From Thermoprotei archaeon (GTDB lineage: Archaea; Thermoproteota; Thermoprotei; Thermofilales; B20-G17): a stretch of 64,000 bases of DNA. Below are positions 53,873-62,958 of this stretch, one piece after another. The translations under genes and the position numbers were made by a program. Positions within the stretch are counted from its first letter, which is position 1; every line of letters starts with the position of its first letter. The stretch covers positions 1 to 64,000 of the forward strand of contig QMRH01000001.1 in the NCBI GenBank assembly GCA_003650675.1. The letters are read 5' to 3'. The notes beneath the pieces are model-generated. The model made no database searches and was not told the DNA's origin. It saw only the letters and a list, made by a program, of their open reading frames with translations.

Positions 53873-54145
53873 TTGCCAGAAACCAGGAAGTACATTTTAC
53901 GGGTGGTTGTCCCAGCTAGGGACCTTAAACGCGTTGAAAAGGCGCTTGAAACAGTAAAAACCAAGGGTTGTCTCTCCTTCTACAGTAAGAGAATAAAACA
54001 TTTCGATGTGAGACGAGATCTGGATTCACTGGAATTCGTTTATCTTCTTGTGCTTTCTAGAGACGATGAAAGGAAGTTACGTGAGATGTTTTCGAGAATC
54101 CTCCAGGGCACAATAGGTTTTTTCCTGCTATACGTTGTCGAATAA
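53873..54145 (+). CDS. Unknown small basic protein
   Basis: 90 residues from TTG 53873. Regular pattern of beta and helix (YILRVVVPARDLKRVEKALETVKTKG, then LEFVYLLVLSRDDERKLREMFSRIL) suggests a ferredoxin-like alpha/beta domain as in ACT or RNA-binding folds. No homologue recognised. Monocistronic. Confidence 0.5.
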   Translation: MPETRKYILRVVVPARDLKRVEKALETVKTKGCLSFYSKRIKHFDVRRDLDSLEFVYLLVLSRDDERKLREMFSRILQGTIGFFLLYVVE

Positions 54146-54324
54146 CATTTTCCTTATTAAAGAGTAAAATGATGATCCTGATCTGATGTTTACTCAAATT
54201 CCATATATAGGATAGAGTAGCCACTGGGTAACGAAAACTTCCTCAAACCACTATCGTCCCCTTCCCGAAAAGTTATATAGCGTTAACCACGGCTAATAAG
54301 ATTAGTTAAAATCATTGCTTATGG

Positions 54325-54912
54325 GTGGTTAACTTGTATACTAAGGAAGAAACATATTATTTTACTGATAAGAATGAAGAGGAAAATACATTGAAGGTCT
54401 TAGAAATATCAAGAGAATATGCGTTGAAGAACGATATTAAAAGCATTATTGTAGCCTCTACGAGAGGAAGGGTTGCCAGCAAGCTTCTGGACTTTTTTGA
54501 CCCTACCACCTTTAACCTTATAGTTGTAACCCATTCCTGCTGGTTTAGGCCAAACATAAAGCAGGAATTCGACAGCAAGGTACTCTCTTCCTTGAACAAG
54601 AAAGGAGTTAAAGTAGTTACTGCCGCACATGCCTTGGGGGGAGTATGTAGAGCTGTGGGAAGACGTTTTGGAGGCATACCTTTAACTGTATTGATAGCCG
54701 ATGTTCTACGCCTGTTCTGTGAGGGAGTGAAGGTAGCCGTAGAAATAACGTTAATGGCCACAGATGCTGGGTATGTTAACCCTGGTGAAGAAGTCATATC
54801 CATAGGAGGTACAGGCCGGGGTGCTGACACAGCCCTAGTTATAACAGCAGCCCCCTCCGAGATGTTCTTTGATTTAAAAATCAAAAAGGTACTTGCAAAA
54901 CCCGTTTTTTGA
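54325..54912 (+). CDS. Pyruvate kinase C-terminal-like (COG1751) protein
   Basis: 195 residues from GTG 54325 (TTG 54334 is possible, with GGGTGG ahead). IKSIIVASTRGRVASKLLDFF, VVTHSCWFRPN, THAL-type TAAHALGGVCRAVGRRFGG and EVISIGGTGRGADTALVI match the free-standing pyruvate-kinase alpha/beta domain family found in archaea. It lacks the catalytic TIM barrel, so it is not a pyruvate kinase; role unknown. Confidence 0.82.
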   Translation: MVNLYTKEETYYFTDKNEEENTLKVLEISREYALKNDIKSIIVASTRGRVASKLLDFFDPTTFNLIVVTHSCWFRPNIKQEFDSKVLSSLNKKGVKVVTAAHALGGVCRAVGRRFGGIPLTVLIADVLRLFCEGVKVAVEITLMATDAGYVNPGEEVISIGGTGRGADTALVITAAPSEMFFDLKIKKVLAKPVF

Positions 54913-55000
54913 TGAATATTTTAGCAATTGTCGGTGAAACATTTACAGTGATTATCGTTTAAGGATATCTTTATACACTACCTGCAAGGTATTCATTTTA

Positions 55001-57850
55001 GTGATATTGGTGAAGGCTATTGAGCTTCTTTCACCGGTTGTAAAGAAACTCATAGAGGAAAGAGGATTCTCTAGCCTGACTCCTCCCCAAGAAAAGGCTA
55101 TCCCCCTGATACTTTCCGGTTATAATGTTTTAATTGTAGCGCCCACTGGTACTGGAAAAACGGAGGCAGCTATCATACCTCTACTGGATTTAATGTTAAA
55201 GGAAAAATCTGTTAAAGGAGTGAAACTCATATACGTGACCCCTCTCCGTGCACTTAATCGAGATATATTGGAGAGAATAAAATGGTGGTTTCTTAAACTC
55301 GACTTCAAGGTCGCTGTTAGACATGGAGATACACCCGTGTCCGAACGTAGACTGCACGTTATATCCCTTCCCGACGTTTTAGTAACTACACCTGAAAGCC
55401 TTCAACTGCTCTTTTTAGGTAGAAGACTTAGGGAAATAATTAGAAATGTTCGTTGGGTCATCATTGACGAGGTTCATGAAATAGCTTCAAGTAAACGCGG
55501 TAGCCAATTGTCCATACTACTAGAAAAACTTAAGAGACATGTTCAGGGACGAGAAATACAGATAATAGGTTTATCTGCAACTGTAGGTAATCCAGAGGAA
55601 GTAGCGAGATTCCTGGCAGGCTCCAGCAAACCCTGCAAAGTAGTATATGTACCTGTCGCCAAGAGGATATCGATTAACGTTAAATGCCCGCGTCCAATTC
55701 CCCGGGACTATGCTTTAGCCAGCAAATTAGGAGATTCCCCTGAGATCTTAGCGCGAATTAGAGTCATAAGAGAACTTTTAGAGAACAATAGAGCGGTAAT
55801 AATTTTTACTAATACTCGACCCACCGCCGAAATGCTTGCCAGTCGATTTAAAATACTTGATTTAAGGGCGCCTATCGATGTTCACCATGGAAGTCTTTCT
55901 GCGGATAGGCGGCAACGTGCCGAAATAGGGTTAAAGAGCGGTGGCATAAGAGGCTTGGTTTCAACCTCTTCGATGGAGTTGGGTATCGATGTGGGACATG
56001 TAGATCTCGTTATACAGTATAATTCACCGCGGCAAGTTTCCAAGCTTGTCCAAAGGATCGGGAGAAGTGGTCATAGACTTGGAGAAGTCAGTAGGGGTGT
56101 TGTGTTAGCACTGGATTCCAACGATGTTTTAGAAGCCTTAGTGTTAAAGAAGTTTCTGAGAGAAGAAAGGATAGAGCCTATTGAAATACCTTCTAAACCA
56201 TTCGATGTGCTAGCACACGAAATAGTCGGACTTTTCATTTCCGAGAGAAGAAGATGGCTTGATATACATGAGCTATATCTTTTCTTTAGGAAGGCATACC
56301 CCTTCCGAGATTTGAAAATTGAAGAATTTAACAAATTAATCGATTTCCTAGATCAAGTTAAAATTTTGAGAAGGGTGGGGGACAAGATCGTCCTAAAAGA
56401 TAGAAGATATGCCTATAAGTACTTTTACGGTACCCTTTCAATGATACCTGAACTGAAACAGTACATTGTCATAGATTCGAAGGAAGGAATCCCTGTAGGG
56501 ATACTCGATGATACCTTCGTCTCCTACTATTGTGAACTTGGAGTAAAATTCATTATGGGCGGAAGACCATGGCGCATCGTCGAGGTTCTCGAAGAAACAA
56601 TAAAAGTTGAGTCTGAAGATGACTATAAAGGGGCTATCCCTAGCTGGGTAGGTGAGGAGATTCCTGTACCCTTTGAAGTTGCGCAGGAGGTTGGTAAAGT
56701 ACGTGGTTGCGTCGAAGACCTGGCCGCAAAGGGATGGTCTCTAAAAGATATTGTAAGACATCTTGTTGACGTCAATGAATGGAAGGGGGATGACGTTAAA
56801 GAAGCAGTGAAAGACGTATATAAGATAGCCCGCTCAGGGCTGAAAGTCCCATCAAATAAAGACATTATAATAGAGGGTGAAAAGGGATTGGTGATTGTAC
56901 ATATGCATTTCGGGACACGTGTGAACAGAACGTTTGCAAGGTATCTTGCCTACTCTCTTTCAAGAATTTTAGGTTCAGCTATAGTAACGGTAGATAAACC
57001 TTATGCGATTGCATTAAGATCCAATTTTCTGGATGTAAAGGATGTTGAAGAATGTTTAAAAAAGGTTTCTTCACATGACTTCAAGAGAAACGTTATAGGC
57101 GGAATCTCGGAAAGCAGGTTATTTAAATGGCGGCTTGCCCAGGTAGCTAGAAGAATGGGAATAGTCGATCCGGATACCCGTCTTTCATCAGATATAATGG
57201 ACAAGCTAGTTTCTATGCTTAAGGGGACCCCTGCCTACGAGGAGGCCTTAAAAGAGGTATTGAATCGGGACCTGGATTTAGCCAGAGCCATTGAAGTGGT
57301 TAAAAAAATAGAGAAAGGAGAAATAGTGATACACGTTCGTGGCGGGTTCTCCTCCCTAGCCGAACAAATATTATATTACGTTGGACGTAGCGGCGAGGTG
57401 TTCAAGCCGGATAAACGCGAGGTTCTCGAAAACCTGATTTTTAAAGCCCGAGTTCTCTCCGAAAGGATAACGGTTGGCTGTTTATCATGCGGTTACGTGG
57501 AAGAAAAAATTCTTTATGAAGTGGGTGACAATTATCATTGTCCAAAATGTGGCTCCAATGAACTAGTTTTTTCTACAAAACCGGTTGAAGCCCTTGAAAA
57601 TGAACTAGAATATTACATGAGAGGAGAAAAGTCTAAACGAACCATAAGGTTGAAAACTATAGCTGCTCTCTATGAAAAATATGGCCTGAAAACACTGGCA
57701 GGTGTAGTTCTAGGTTTACCTTTAACTGAACTTAGAAGGCTACTGAAAGCTGAATTTGAAACACTTGATGAATTTATGAAAGAACTTAGAAAAACGTATA
57801 GACGTGGCTTACTTAGACGCTTCACTCAGCGTCGGCTCCAAGCATTTTAA
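55001..57850 (+). CDS. lhr: Lhr-type SF2 helicase
   Basis: 949 residues. VAPTGTGKTEA at 46-56, TPLRALNRD, TPESL, DEVHE at 156-160, GLSATVGNP, MELGIDVGHVDLVIQYNSP and QRIGRSGHR are the SF2 motifs of the Lhr/aLhr group; the winged helix and DUF4145-like Lhr core follow. A C-terminal zinc motif CLSCGY..CPKCGS (about 827-849) resembles the aLhr type with four cysteines. TTTATACAC at about 54968 places transcription start near the GTG, suggesting a leaderless message. Confidence 0.93.
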   Translation: MILVKAIELLSPVVKKLIEERGFSSLTPPQEKAIPLILSGYNVLIVAPTGTGKTEAAIIPLLDLMLKEKSVKGVKLIYVTPLRALNRDILERIKWWFLKLDFKVAVRHGDTPVSERRLHVISLPDVLVTTPESLQLLFLGRRLREIIRNVRWVIIDEVHEIASSKRGSQLSILLEKLKRHVQGREIQIIGLSATVGNPEEVARFLAGSSKPCKVVYVPVAKRISINVKCPRPIPRDYALASKLGDSPEILARIRVIRELLENNRAVIIFTNTRPTAEMLASRFKILDLRAPIDVHHGSLSADRRQRAEIGLKSGGIRGLVSTSSMELGIDVGHVDLVIQYNSPRQVSKLVQRIGRSGHRLGEVSRGVVLALDSNDVLEALVLKKFLREERIEPIEIPSKPFDVLAHEIVGLFISERRRWLDIHELYLFFRKAYPFRDLKIEEFNKLIDFLDQVKILRRVGDKIVLKDRRYAYKYFYGTLSMIPELKQYIVIDSKEGIPVGILDDTFVSYYCELGVKFIMGGRPWRIVEVLEETIKVESEDDYKGAIPSWVGEEIPVPFEVAQEVGKVRGCVEDLAAKGWSLKDIVRHLVDVNEWKGDDVKEAVKDVYKIARSGLKVPSNKDIIIEGEKGLVIVHMHFGTRVNRTFARYLAYSLSRILGSAIVTVDKPYAIALRSNFLDVKDVEECLKKVSSHDFKRNVIGGISESRLFKWRLAQVARRMGIVDPDTRLSSDIMDKLVSMLKGTPAYEEALKEVLNRDLDLARAIEVVKKIEKGEIVIHVRGGFSSLAEQILYYVGRSGEVFKPDKREVLENLIFKARVLSERITVGCLSCGYVEEKILYEVGDNYHCPKCGSNELVFSTKPVEALENELEYYMRGEKSKRTIRLKTIAALYEKYGLKTLAGVVLGLPLTELRRLLKAEFETLDEFMKELRKTYRRGLLRRFTQRRLQAF

Positions 57851-58373
57851 CAAGTTTTTCCAGGTCGACCTCCATATATGTACGCCATCCTAGTGAAATT
57901 AGAAACTCTTCATCTTCGATCAGATAGCCTGCTTTTATGAAGCGATCTAAAGTACTTTGTATCCTCCACTCCGGCACCTTGTCCTTGAGAAAATTTACTA
58001 CTGTTTGTCTTTGAACCTTTCCTCCATGAGCAAACACAAGAACCAGCGTCGATGCCAAAACAGCTAGATCGTCTATGCGCCATCCAACGCTACGTAGATC
58101 CTCGATTTTAAGCTCCTCTGTTAACACTATTCCTATCCATGCCTGAGATAGTTTTTCTCTTTCATCTAGGTTGACTTCGCTACCGTCCTCAAGAACAGCC
58201 TTTACACGAAGCCCAAGTTTTTCCAGTTCACTATTAAGCTTTTTTAACACCTCGGGATAATCTATTCCGAGAAGCTTACGTAGCTCCGATCCTCTGATAC
58301 CTGGCCGGCTTCTACCCCTCACAAGGAGTATTCTCAATGCCCGTTTAACCCTTTGATCAACCTTCTTTACCAA
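57822..58373 (-). CDS. scpB: Segregation and condensation protein B
   Basis: 183 residues from TTG 58373. Two winged-helix units: RGSELRKLLGIDYPEVLKKLNSELEKLG and VNFLKDKVPEWRIQSTLDRFIKAGYL. This is the ScpB layout (kite protein), dimerising on the ScpA kleisin. It overlaps scpA by 17 nt and converges on lhr with a 29-nt overlap. Confidence 0.82.
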   Translation of the reverse strand: MVKKVDQRVKRALRILLVRGRSRPGIRGSELRKLLGIDYPEVLKKLNSELEKLGLRVKAVLEDGSEVNLDEREKLSQAWIGIVLTEELKIEDLRSVGWRIDDLAVLASTLVLVFAHGGKVQRQTVVNFLKDKVPEWRIQSTLDRFIKAGYLIEDEEFLISLGWRTYMEVDLEKLVKMLGADAE

Positions 58374-59151
58374 CTCTTTTCACCCATTCCAGATAATTTA
58401 TTGAGACTGCTAGAGAAAACCTGTTTGAACGTTTACTCCCGGTTTTTTCCTCTTTGACAATGAATATTTTTTCTTTCAGTGGATCTATCTCGATTGCTAG
58501 GTTCCCCCTGCTTATAAGATGAGATAGTAGAAGCGCGTTTTCCACCGTTTTTCGATAATCGTTTTCATCAATTATGGCATCCCAGTACTCTATTCGACTA
58601 TTTTTCTCGAGTTGGGAAGCTATTTTTAAAGCATATTCGGAAAGTTTTTTCTCAAAGTCTTTTTCTCCTATTATTCCTAGATATTTAAGGAATTTTTCGT
58701 TAACTAAACCCAAAGTGTCTTCTTCACCGACTTTAGGTTTCTTTGGAAGCCTTCTAAATGCTTCAATATACTTTAAACCTCTTTTTATTTCCCTTAATGT
58801 AAGGTGGTCTCTATAGACTTGAGGGGTCCATGCAGCTAAGAATATTGATGCAATCTTTTTTAGGGGGGCTTTCCGTAATGTCATGAGGGCGGCAAGCGAA
58901 CTCAATCCAAGTAACTGCGACTCCATTTTCAGCCATTCTTCCTGCTCTACAAGGAGCATTACTATGTTTTCGATGGCTTCTGCGTCAAGATGTAGTATTT
59001 TTTCACCGTATTTTTCTAGGAAGAACCTGAGATCATCCAATAAAGATGATATGTCTACAGTGAAGGGATCCTTCCGTTCTTCTATAATCTGCTTTATCGT
59101 CCTGATGCGTGCTTTAAGCTGTTCCTCTATGTTTCTCGGCACACTTGTCAT
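58357..59151 (-). CDS. scpA: Segregation and condensation protein A (kleisin)
   Basis: 264 residues. DPFTVDISSLLDDLRFFLEKYG near 30 is the N-terminal kleisin signature (ScpA 'PF..dl..L..Li'), then a middle helical region and a C-terminal winged helix (RGNLAIEIDPLKEKIFIVKE). It starts 4 nt into the end of the SMC-like gene. It should bridge the SMC heads and bind ScpB. Confidence 0.82.
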   Translation of the reverse strand: MTSVPRNIEEQLKARIRTIKQIIEERKDPFTVDISSLLDDLRFFLEKYGEKILHLDAEAIENIVMLLVEQEEWLKMESQLLGLSSLAALMTLRKAPLKKIASIFLAAWTPQVYRDHLTLREIKRGLKYIEAFRRLPKKPKVGEEDTLGLVNEKFLKYLGIIGEKDFEKKLSEYALKIASQLEKNSRIEYWDAIIDENDYRKTVENALLLSHLISRGNLAIEIDPLKEKIFIVKEEKTGSKRSNRFSLAVSINYLEWVKRVGKEG

Positions 59152-60890
59152 CGAAGCGTTCCCACCTTAGATACACCCTTAACATTTTGGACCACAACTA
59201 CATTGGCTGTCTTCACCAGATTAATCAATGTTCCAGGTGTTATTACCAAGTATTGAACATCGGGGTGTTGTTCCGAGATTCGGAAAATTAGGTTGAATAC
59301 GGCTTCTCTATTTTTAGGATCCATGTGTACGTCGAATTCGTCTACAGCTCTGAAAGGCGATCTTATGTATTGTTGTAGAGCCAGGAGAAAGCACATTATA
59401 GCTGTTGTCCTTTCCCCTCCGCTTTGAGTATAAGGGTCGAGGACGGTGGGGGCGGATCCCCGGAATCCAACTGTTATCTCTATTCCAGCCTGTTCTATGT
59501 CATCAAGGTTTATGAGACGAACATCCCCCACGGCTTCAACATGGGATAAATGGCTTGAAAATAGTCTCCTTACGTCTGATATCAATTTTATCAGTTTGCT
59601 CTTCCAGATGTTTTTCCTATACTCTAGCTCTTTAAGAACCTTCTCCCTGTTCCTTGCAACTATTAAGGCTTTCTCTCTAAGCCTGTTTAAATCACCTAGA
59701 TATCTTTTATATAACTCCTCTACCTCCCTGCTTATTCCCCTGTAGCCAGCGAGCTCCAACTCTATTTTCTTTAACTCTTCTTCCACCTCCTCTATCTTTC
59801 GTTGAGATTCGACTCTCTCTCCAAGGGTTAACGCCTGTTTAAGCGCAACCTCTAACCGAAAACTTAGTTCCCTGAGTTCCGTCTCTATGCTAGCTATTTT
59901 TTCGTTAAGTATTTTTAAAACGTATTTTGATAACTTTAATTCAGAATAGTCATTTAAATAACTATTCCAAGTATCCTTATATTTGTTCAATAGAGACAAA
60001 AAGTCTTCAAGGGAAACCTTATTGATGAAACCATCTATTAAATCTTTTTCAATGTCTTTTAAAGCCGCTTTTAGATAGTCGATAGAATCTCTTAAGCCGA
60101 CTATCTTCCTTTCGGTCTTTTTCTTCTCTTGAAGTAACGCATTTATCTCTTCTTTTAGCAGGTTAGTCTGATGTTCTAGATCCCTAACTTTAATCCATGC
60201 GGCTTCAAGCCTCAGTCTCCCACGAATCTCTTCTAGCTCCAGTTTACGAAGGTATTTTTCGTGTTCCTGTTTAATGTTTTCGAACTTTTCTTCGGCTTTT
60301 TTAAGAAGTTCTTTGATTTTTTCTTCTTCGCTGAGTGTATGTTCCAGCCTTTGCATGGATTTGACTATAGCGTCTCTATATCCTTTCAACCCGACTGCAT
60401 CTTCTATTAAACGTAGTTTCTCTTGTGGAGAAAGGTAAACAAACTCCTCTATCATGTTTTGATGCATTATTATGAACATATTGTCTGGATTGAGTCCTAT
60501 ACGGTTAAGTAGACGATTGATCTCATATTTTGTTGCAAGAGTATTGTTAAGTTCATGCCAGTATTTTCCATCGCTACGAAGATACCTTGTTAAATAGATT
60601 TCATTGTACCTCCACCTAGGCAATGGTCTTATACGGTTTCTGGGAGAGTTATCCAGGACAACAGTCACTCTGGCTATCTCCTCTCCCCTTCGTATTAAGT
60701 CGCTCAATCTTCTTCCTCTCTCAGTATAAGTTTGTCCAAGAGCTACAGCGATTGCAAGCAATATGGACGATTTTCCTGCACCGTTAGGTCCTGTAATTAT
60801 ATTGAGACCCGGCTGAAAGCCTATTCGAGCGTAACGATATGACATAAAGTTCTCTATTATTACTTCTTTGACTAAAGGTTGAACCTTCAC
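59148..60890 (-). CDS. Miniature, apparently hinge-less SMC-like ATPase
   Basis: 580 residues from GTG, half the usual SMC length. N-head: VIIENFMSYRYARIGFQPG and GPNGAGKS at 34-41. Coiled coil at about 170-290 and 320-455 flanks only about 30 residues (FINKVSLEDFLSLLNKYKD), too short for an SMC hinge. C-head: QSGGERTT at 489-496 and Walker B RAVDEFDVHMDPKNR, with DEFD at 517-520, which resembles Smc6 rather than the LLDEID of bacterial SMC. It is coupled to scpA and scpB, so it probably forms their SMC partner. Confidence 0.85.
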   Translation of the reverse strand: MKVQPLVKEVIIENFMSYRYARIGFQPGLNIITGPNGAGKSSILLAIAVALGQTYTERGRRLSDLIRRGEEIARVTVVLDNSPRNRIRPLPRWRYNEIYLTRYLRSDGKYWHELNNTLATKYEINRLLNRIGLNPDNMFIIMHQNMIEEFVYLSPQEKLRLIEDAVGLKGYRDAIVKSMQRLEHTLSEEEKIKELLKKAEEKFENIKQEHEKYLRKLELEEIRGRLRLEAAWIKVRDLEHQTNLLKEEINALLQEKKKTERKIVGLRDSIDYLKAALKDIEKDLIDGFINKVSLEDFLSLLNKYKDTWNSYLNDYSELKLSKYVLKILNEKIASIETELRELSFRLEVALKQALTLGERVESQRKIEEVEEELKKIELELAGYRGISREVEELYKRYLGDLNRLREKALIVARNREKVLKELEYRKNIWKSKLIKLISDVRRLFSSHLSHVEAVGDVRLINLDDIEQAGIEITVGFRGSAPTVLDPYTQSGGERTTAIMCFLLALQQYIRSPFRAVDEFDVHMDPKNREAVFNLIFRISEQHPDVQYLVITPGTLINLVKTANVVVVQNVKGVSKVGTLR

Positions 60891-60962
60891 CCTACTACAT
60901 CCACCTGTAAGGAAAACATAGTAGATTATTTTATTGGTTTTGGTTGAAATAAAATCATAACT

Positions 60963-61232
60963 TTATCCCAACTTTTCCGGAAACTCTGGAAAAGTTGGTT
61001 CAATGGAGGCTGTGATGTTGCTGGATGGGGCAAACGGTTCATGGTTTTCCATGGTGAGGACAATTTCTAGGGGTCTTTTCAGTTGTGATGTTTTGTTTGT
61101 AAATATTGGTATAGTGGGATGTAGAGGATTCTGAGATCGAACAAATAAATTTAACCAAAATAATATAGACAATAATATTGTCATTGAGCTAACGTTTTCT
61201 TCGGTGTTCTCTCCAAAGAAAGTTTCTGTCAT
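60963..61232 (-). CDS. Small secreted or membrane protein, possibly truncated
   Basis: 89 residues with one hydrophobic segment (MTILLSILFWLNLFV), then LKRPLEIVLTMENHEPFAPSSNITASI, which reads like the start of an extracellular domain that ends early. No clear ribosome site. It may be a decayed surface-protein gene. Nothing else is seen in the 60891-61435 gap apart from the hairpin below. Confidence 0.3.
   Translation of the reverse strand: MTETFFGENTEENVSSMTILLSILFWLNLFVRSQNPLHPTIPIFTNKTSQLKRPLEIVLTMENHEPFAPSSNITASIEPTFPEFPEKLG
60968..60998. other. Perfect 11-bp inverted repeat
   Basis: CCAACTTTTCC (60968-60978) and GGAAAAGTTGG (60988-60998) are exact complements around GGAAACTCT. The hairpin lies inside the last codons of the small gene and 70 nt downstream of the SMC start. 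It could be a terminator for a minus-strand transcript or a mobile-element end. Confidence 0.45.
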
Positions 61233-61435
61233 CGGAGATAAAAAGTAGTACTGTAGTGTTCTACTGTATGAAACTAAACCTATTGACAGAAGTGTTAAAA
61301 GCGTTTCCTAATTTTACCAAATTCGCACTTACATCTTTGAACCGGGAAATCAAAAAATCACTCTTTTGTACAAATACATGTTAATTCATGTTCATAGCGC
61401 AGGAGACAGGGTGTAGGTTGTAGCGATAGGTGTGA

Positions 61436-62956
61436 TCACTTTATGAAGTATCTTATTTTCTCTTTCATGTCTACTTTCGGTATAAATGTTTTGATGCTTC
61501 TTAAAGCTACTTTAAGATAATCGTCTTCGTTGTTGTTAATTAAATCAATAATTTTTAGGAGTTTGCTTTTAAATTCCTTGTATTCTTTTTCGTCTAGTTT
61601 GGTGCCTTCAGGTGTTTGAGGGTCTACTAGTCTCTCTTCGTTTCTACCAAATAACCAGCCATTTACACCGTCCTCTATTAACTCCAAGACTCCGCCGTCT
61701 CGGGATGCGAGGCTTGGCACACCATTTATCCCAGCTTTCATAAAACTTGTTCCGCAAGCTTCCCATGACGGAAAGGGCGTGAACAACAGGAGGTCTCCTC
61801 CGCTCAGTAGAAGCCTAGCTTTGTCGACATCGTAATCATGTATGTAGATCACAGATGGCTTTTCCATGTGGTATTGACGGAACTTTTTCATGTAACGTAA
61901 ACCCTCTACATCATATGGATGGGCTTTACCTGCAACTATAAATATCGCGTCAGGGTCCTCTTCTATAATCCTAGTGATGAAATATGGTCTCTTGTATCTT
62001 GTTATTCTTCGACTCCAAACGATTATCGGCTTGTTTGTTGAATTCAACTTTTTCCTTGCTCTTATGAATTTTAGTAGCTTTTCTCTAGCCTCTTGCTTAG
62101 CCGTTGCCAGGGATTTCGTGTTTAAACAACCCTTGGAGATCAATTTCTTAATATGGTCTGTCATCCAACGAGACAGACTAACACCGTTTGTCACGTAGGA
62201 TAGCTGGTGGGCAAAGTGCGGTATTATTTTCTGCATTACCTTAAAGTGTTTTCTAGATACAGTGTATGTTTTAGTGGATGCCGCTAAACCTATTTCCGTC
62301 AGGGATACTTTTTCTGAAATAAATTTAAATCCGAATTCCCTTTCAAAAAGCTCTACCGGAAATATTGGATGCCCCCAGGGTCCCGGAGTGTGTATTATAA
62401 AAATGTACTTTTCTGGGGCACGTAACACAAGTGGTAGAAGTGCGGTGTAGGCTTCATTTAAAATTATTTTACTTACCCTATTTAGTGTCACATGAGTTCT
62501 AATGTATTCTGCAGAAGCCCTGGCGAGCAATACATACTTGTAGAACCGATCTTCGTAATGCTCTTCAATGTATAATTTATCTACTAGATTGTGGACCCAG
62601 CCTAGCTGGATAGGATGGAAGAAGATGGTTTCTGCGGTCTTGTACTTGTAGGAGAATGCTTCAAGCAGAACATTTTCTCCTCTCACCTTAACAGAAATTT
62701 TACCCTTGCTTTGAAGATGGCTTAAAAAGTTGTCTGGCTGGGGTTGAGGTCTAGGGATGGGAGAGCCATCTTCTTTAAAATCATAATCAACATAACCGTT
62801 TTCATAGAAGAGGGTTAAGACTAAATATCTTATACCTAAGTCGCCTGCAGTATAGAATTTGTCTCCTTCAAGTACACCTAAACCTCCTGCATAAGTATAT
62901 CCCTCTTCTAAAGCTATTTCAGGGGTGACGCTAACTATAATCCCTGTATTACCCAT
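61436..62956 (-). CDS. Alpha-glucan phosphorylase (short archaeal type)
   Basis: 506 residues, against 800-850 for classic phosphorylases. YAGGLGVLEGDKFYTAGDLGI is the GGLGxLxGD opening; LNEAYTALLPL, VTNGVSLSRWM and SWEACGTSFMKAGINGVPSLASRDGG match the phosphorylase core, the last being the EASGTSNMKFALNG region. The PLP-lysine (usually in the xxNMKF stretch) would be the Lys of FMKAG; the usual Asn is Phe here. The gene pairs with a GH57-like gene upstream, so glycogen or maltodextrin use is likely. Confidence 0.8.
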   Translation of the reverse strand: MGNTGIIVSVTPEIALEEGYTYAGGLGVLEGDKFYTAGDLGIRYLVLTLFYENGYVDYDFKEDGSPIPRPQPQPDNFLSHLQSKGKISVKVRGENVLLEAFSYKYKTAETIFFHPIQLGWVHNLVDKLYIEEHYEDRFYKYVLLARASAEYIRTHVTLNRVSKIILNEAYTALLPLVLRAPEKYIFIIHTPGPWGHPIFPVELFEREFGFKFISEKVSLTEIGLAASTKTYTVSRKHFKVMQKIIPHFAHQLSYVTNGVSLSRWMTDHIKKLISKGCLNTKSLATAKQEAREKLLKFIRARKKLNSTNKPIIVWSRRITRYKRPYFITRIIEEDPDAIFIVAGKAHPYDVEGLRYMKKFRQYHMEKPSVIYIHDYDVDKARLLLSGGDLLLFTPFPSWEACGTSFMKAGINGVPSLASRDGGVLELIEDGVNGWLFGRNEERLVDPQTPEGTKLDEKEYKEFKSKLLKIIDLINNNEDDYLKVALRSIKTFIPKVDMKEKIRYFIK

Positions 62957-62958
62957 AG

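Noticed and set aside
54165-54200. C/D-box-like words (ATGATGA, CCTGATCTGATG)
   Set aside because: Boxes are too close together to leave a guide, and no closing stem is present.
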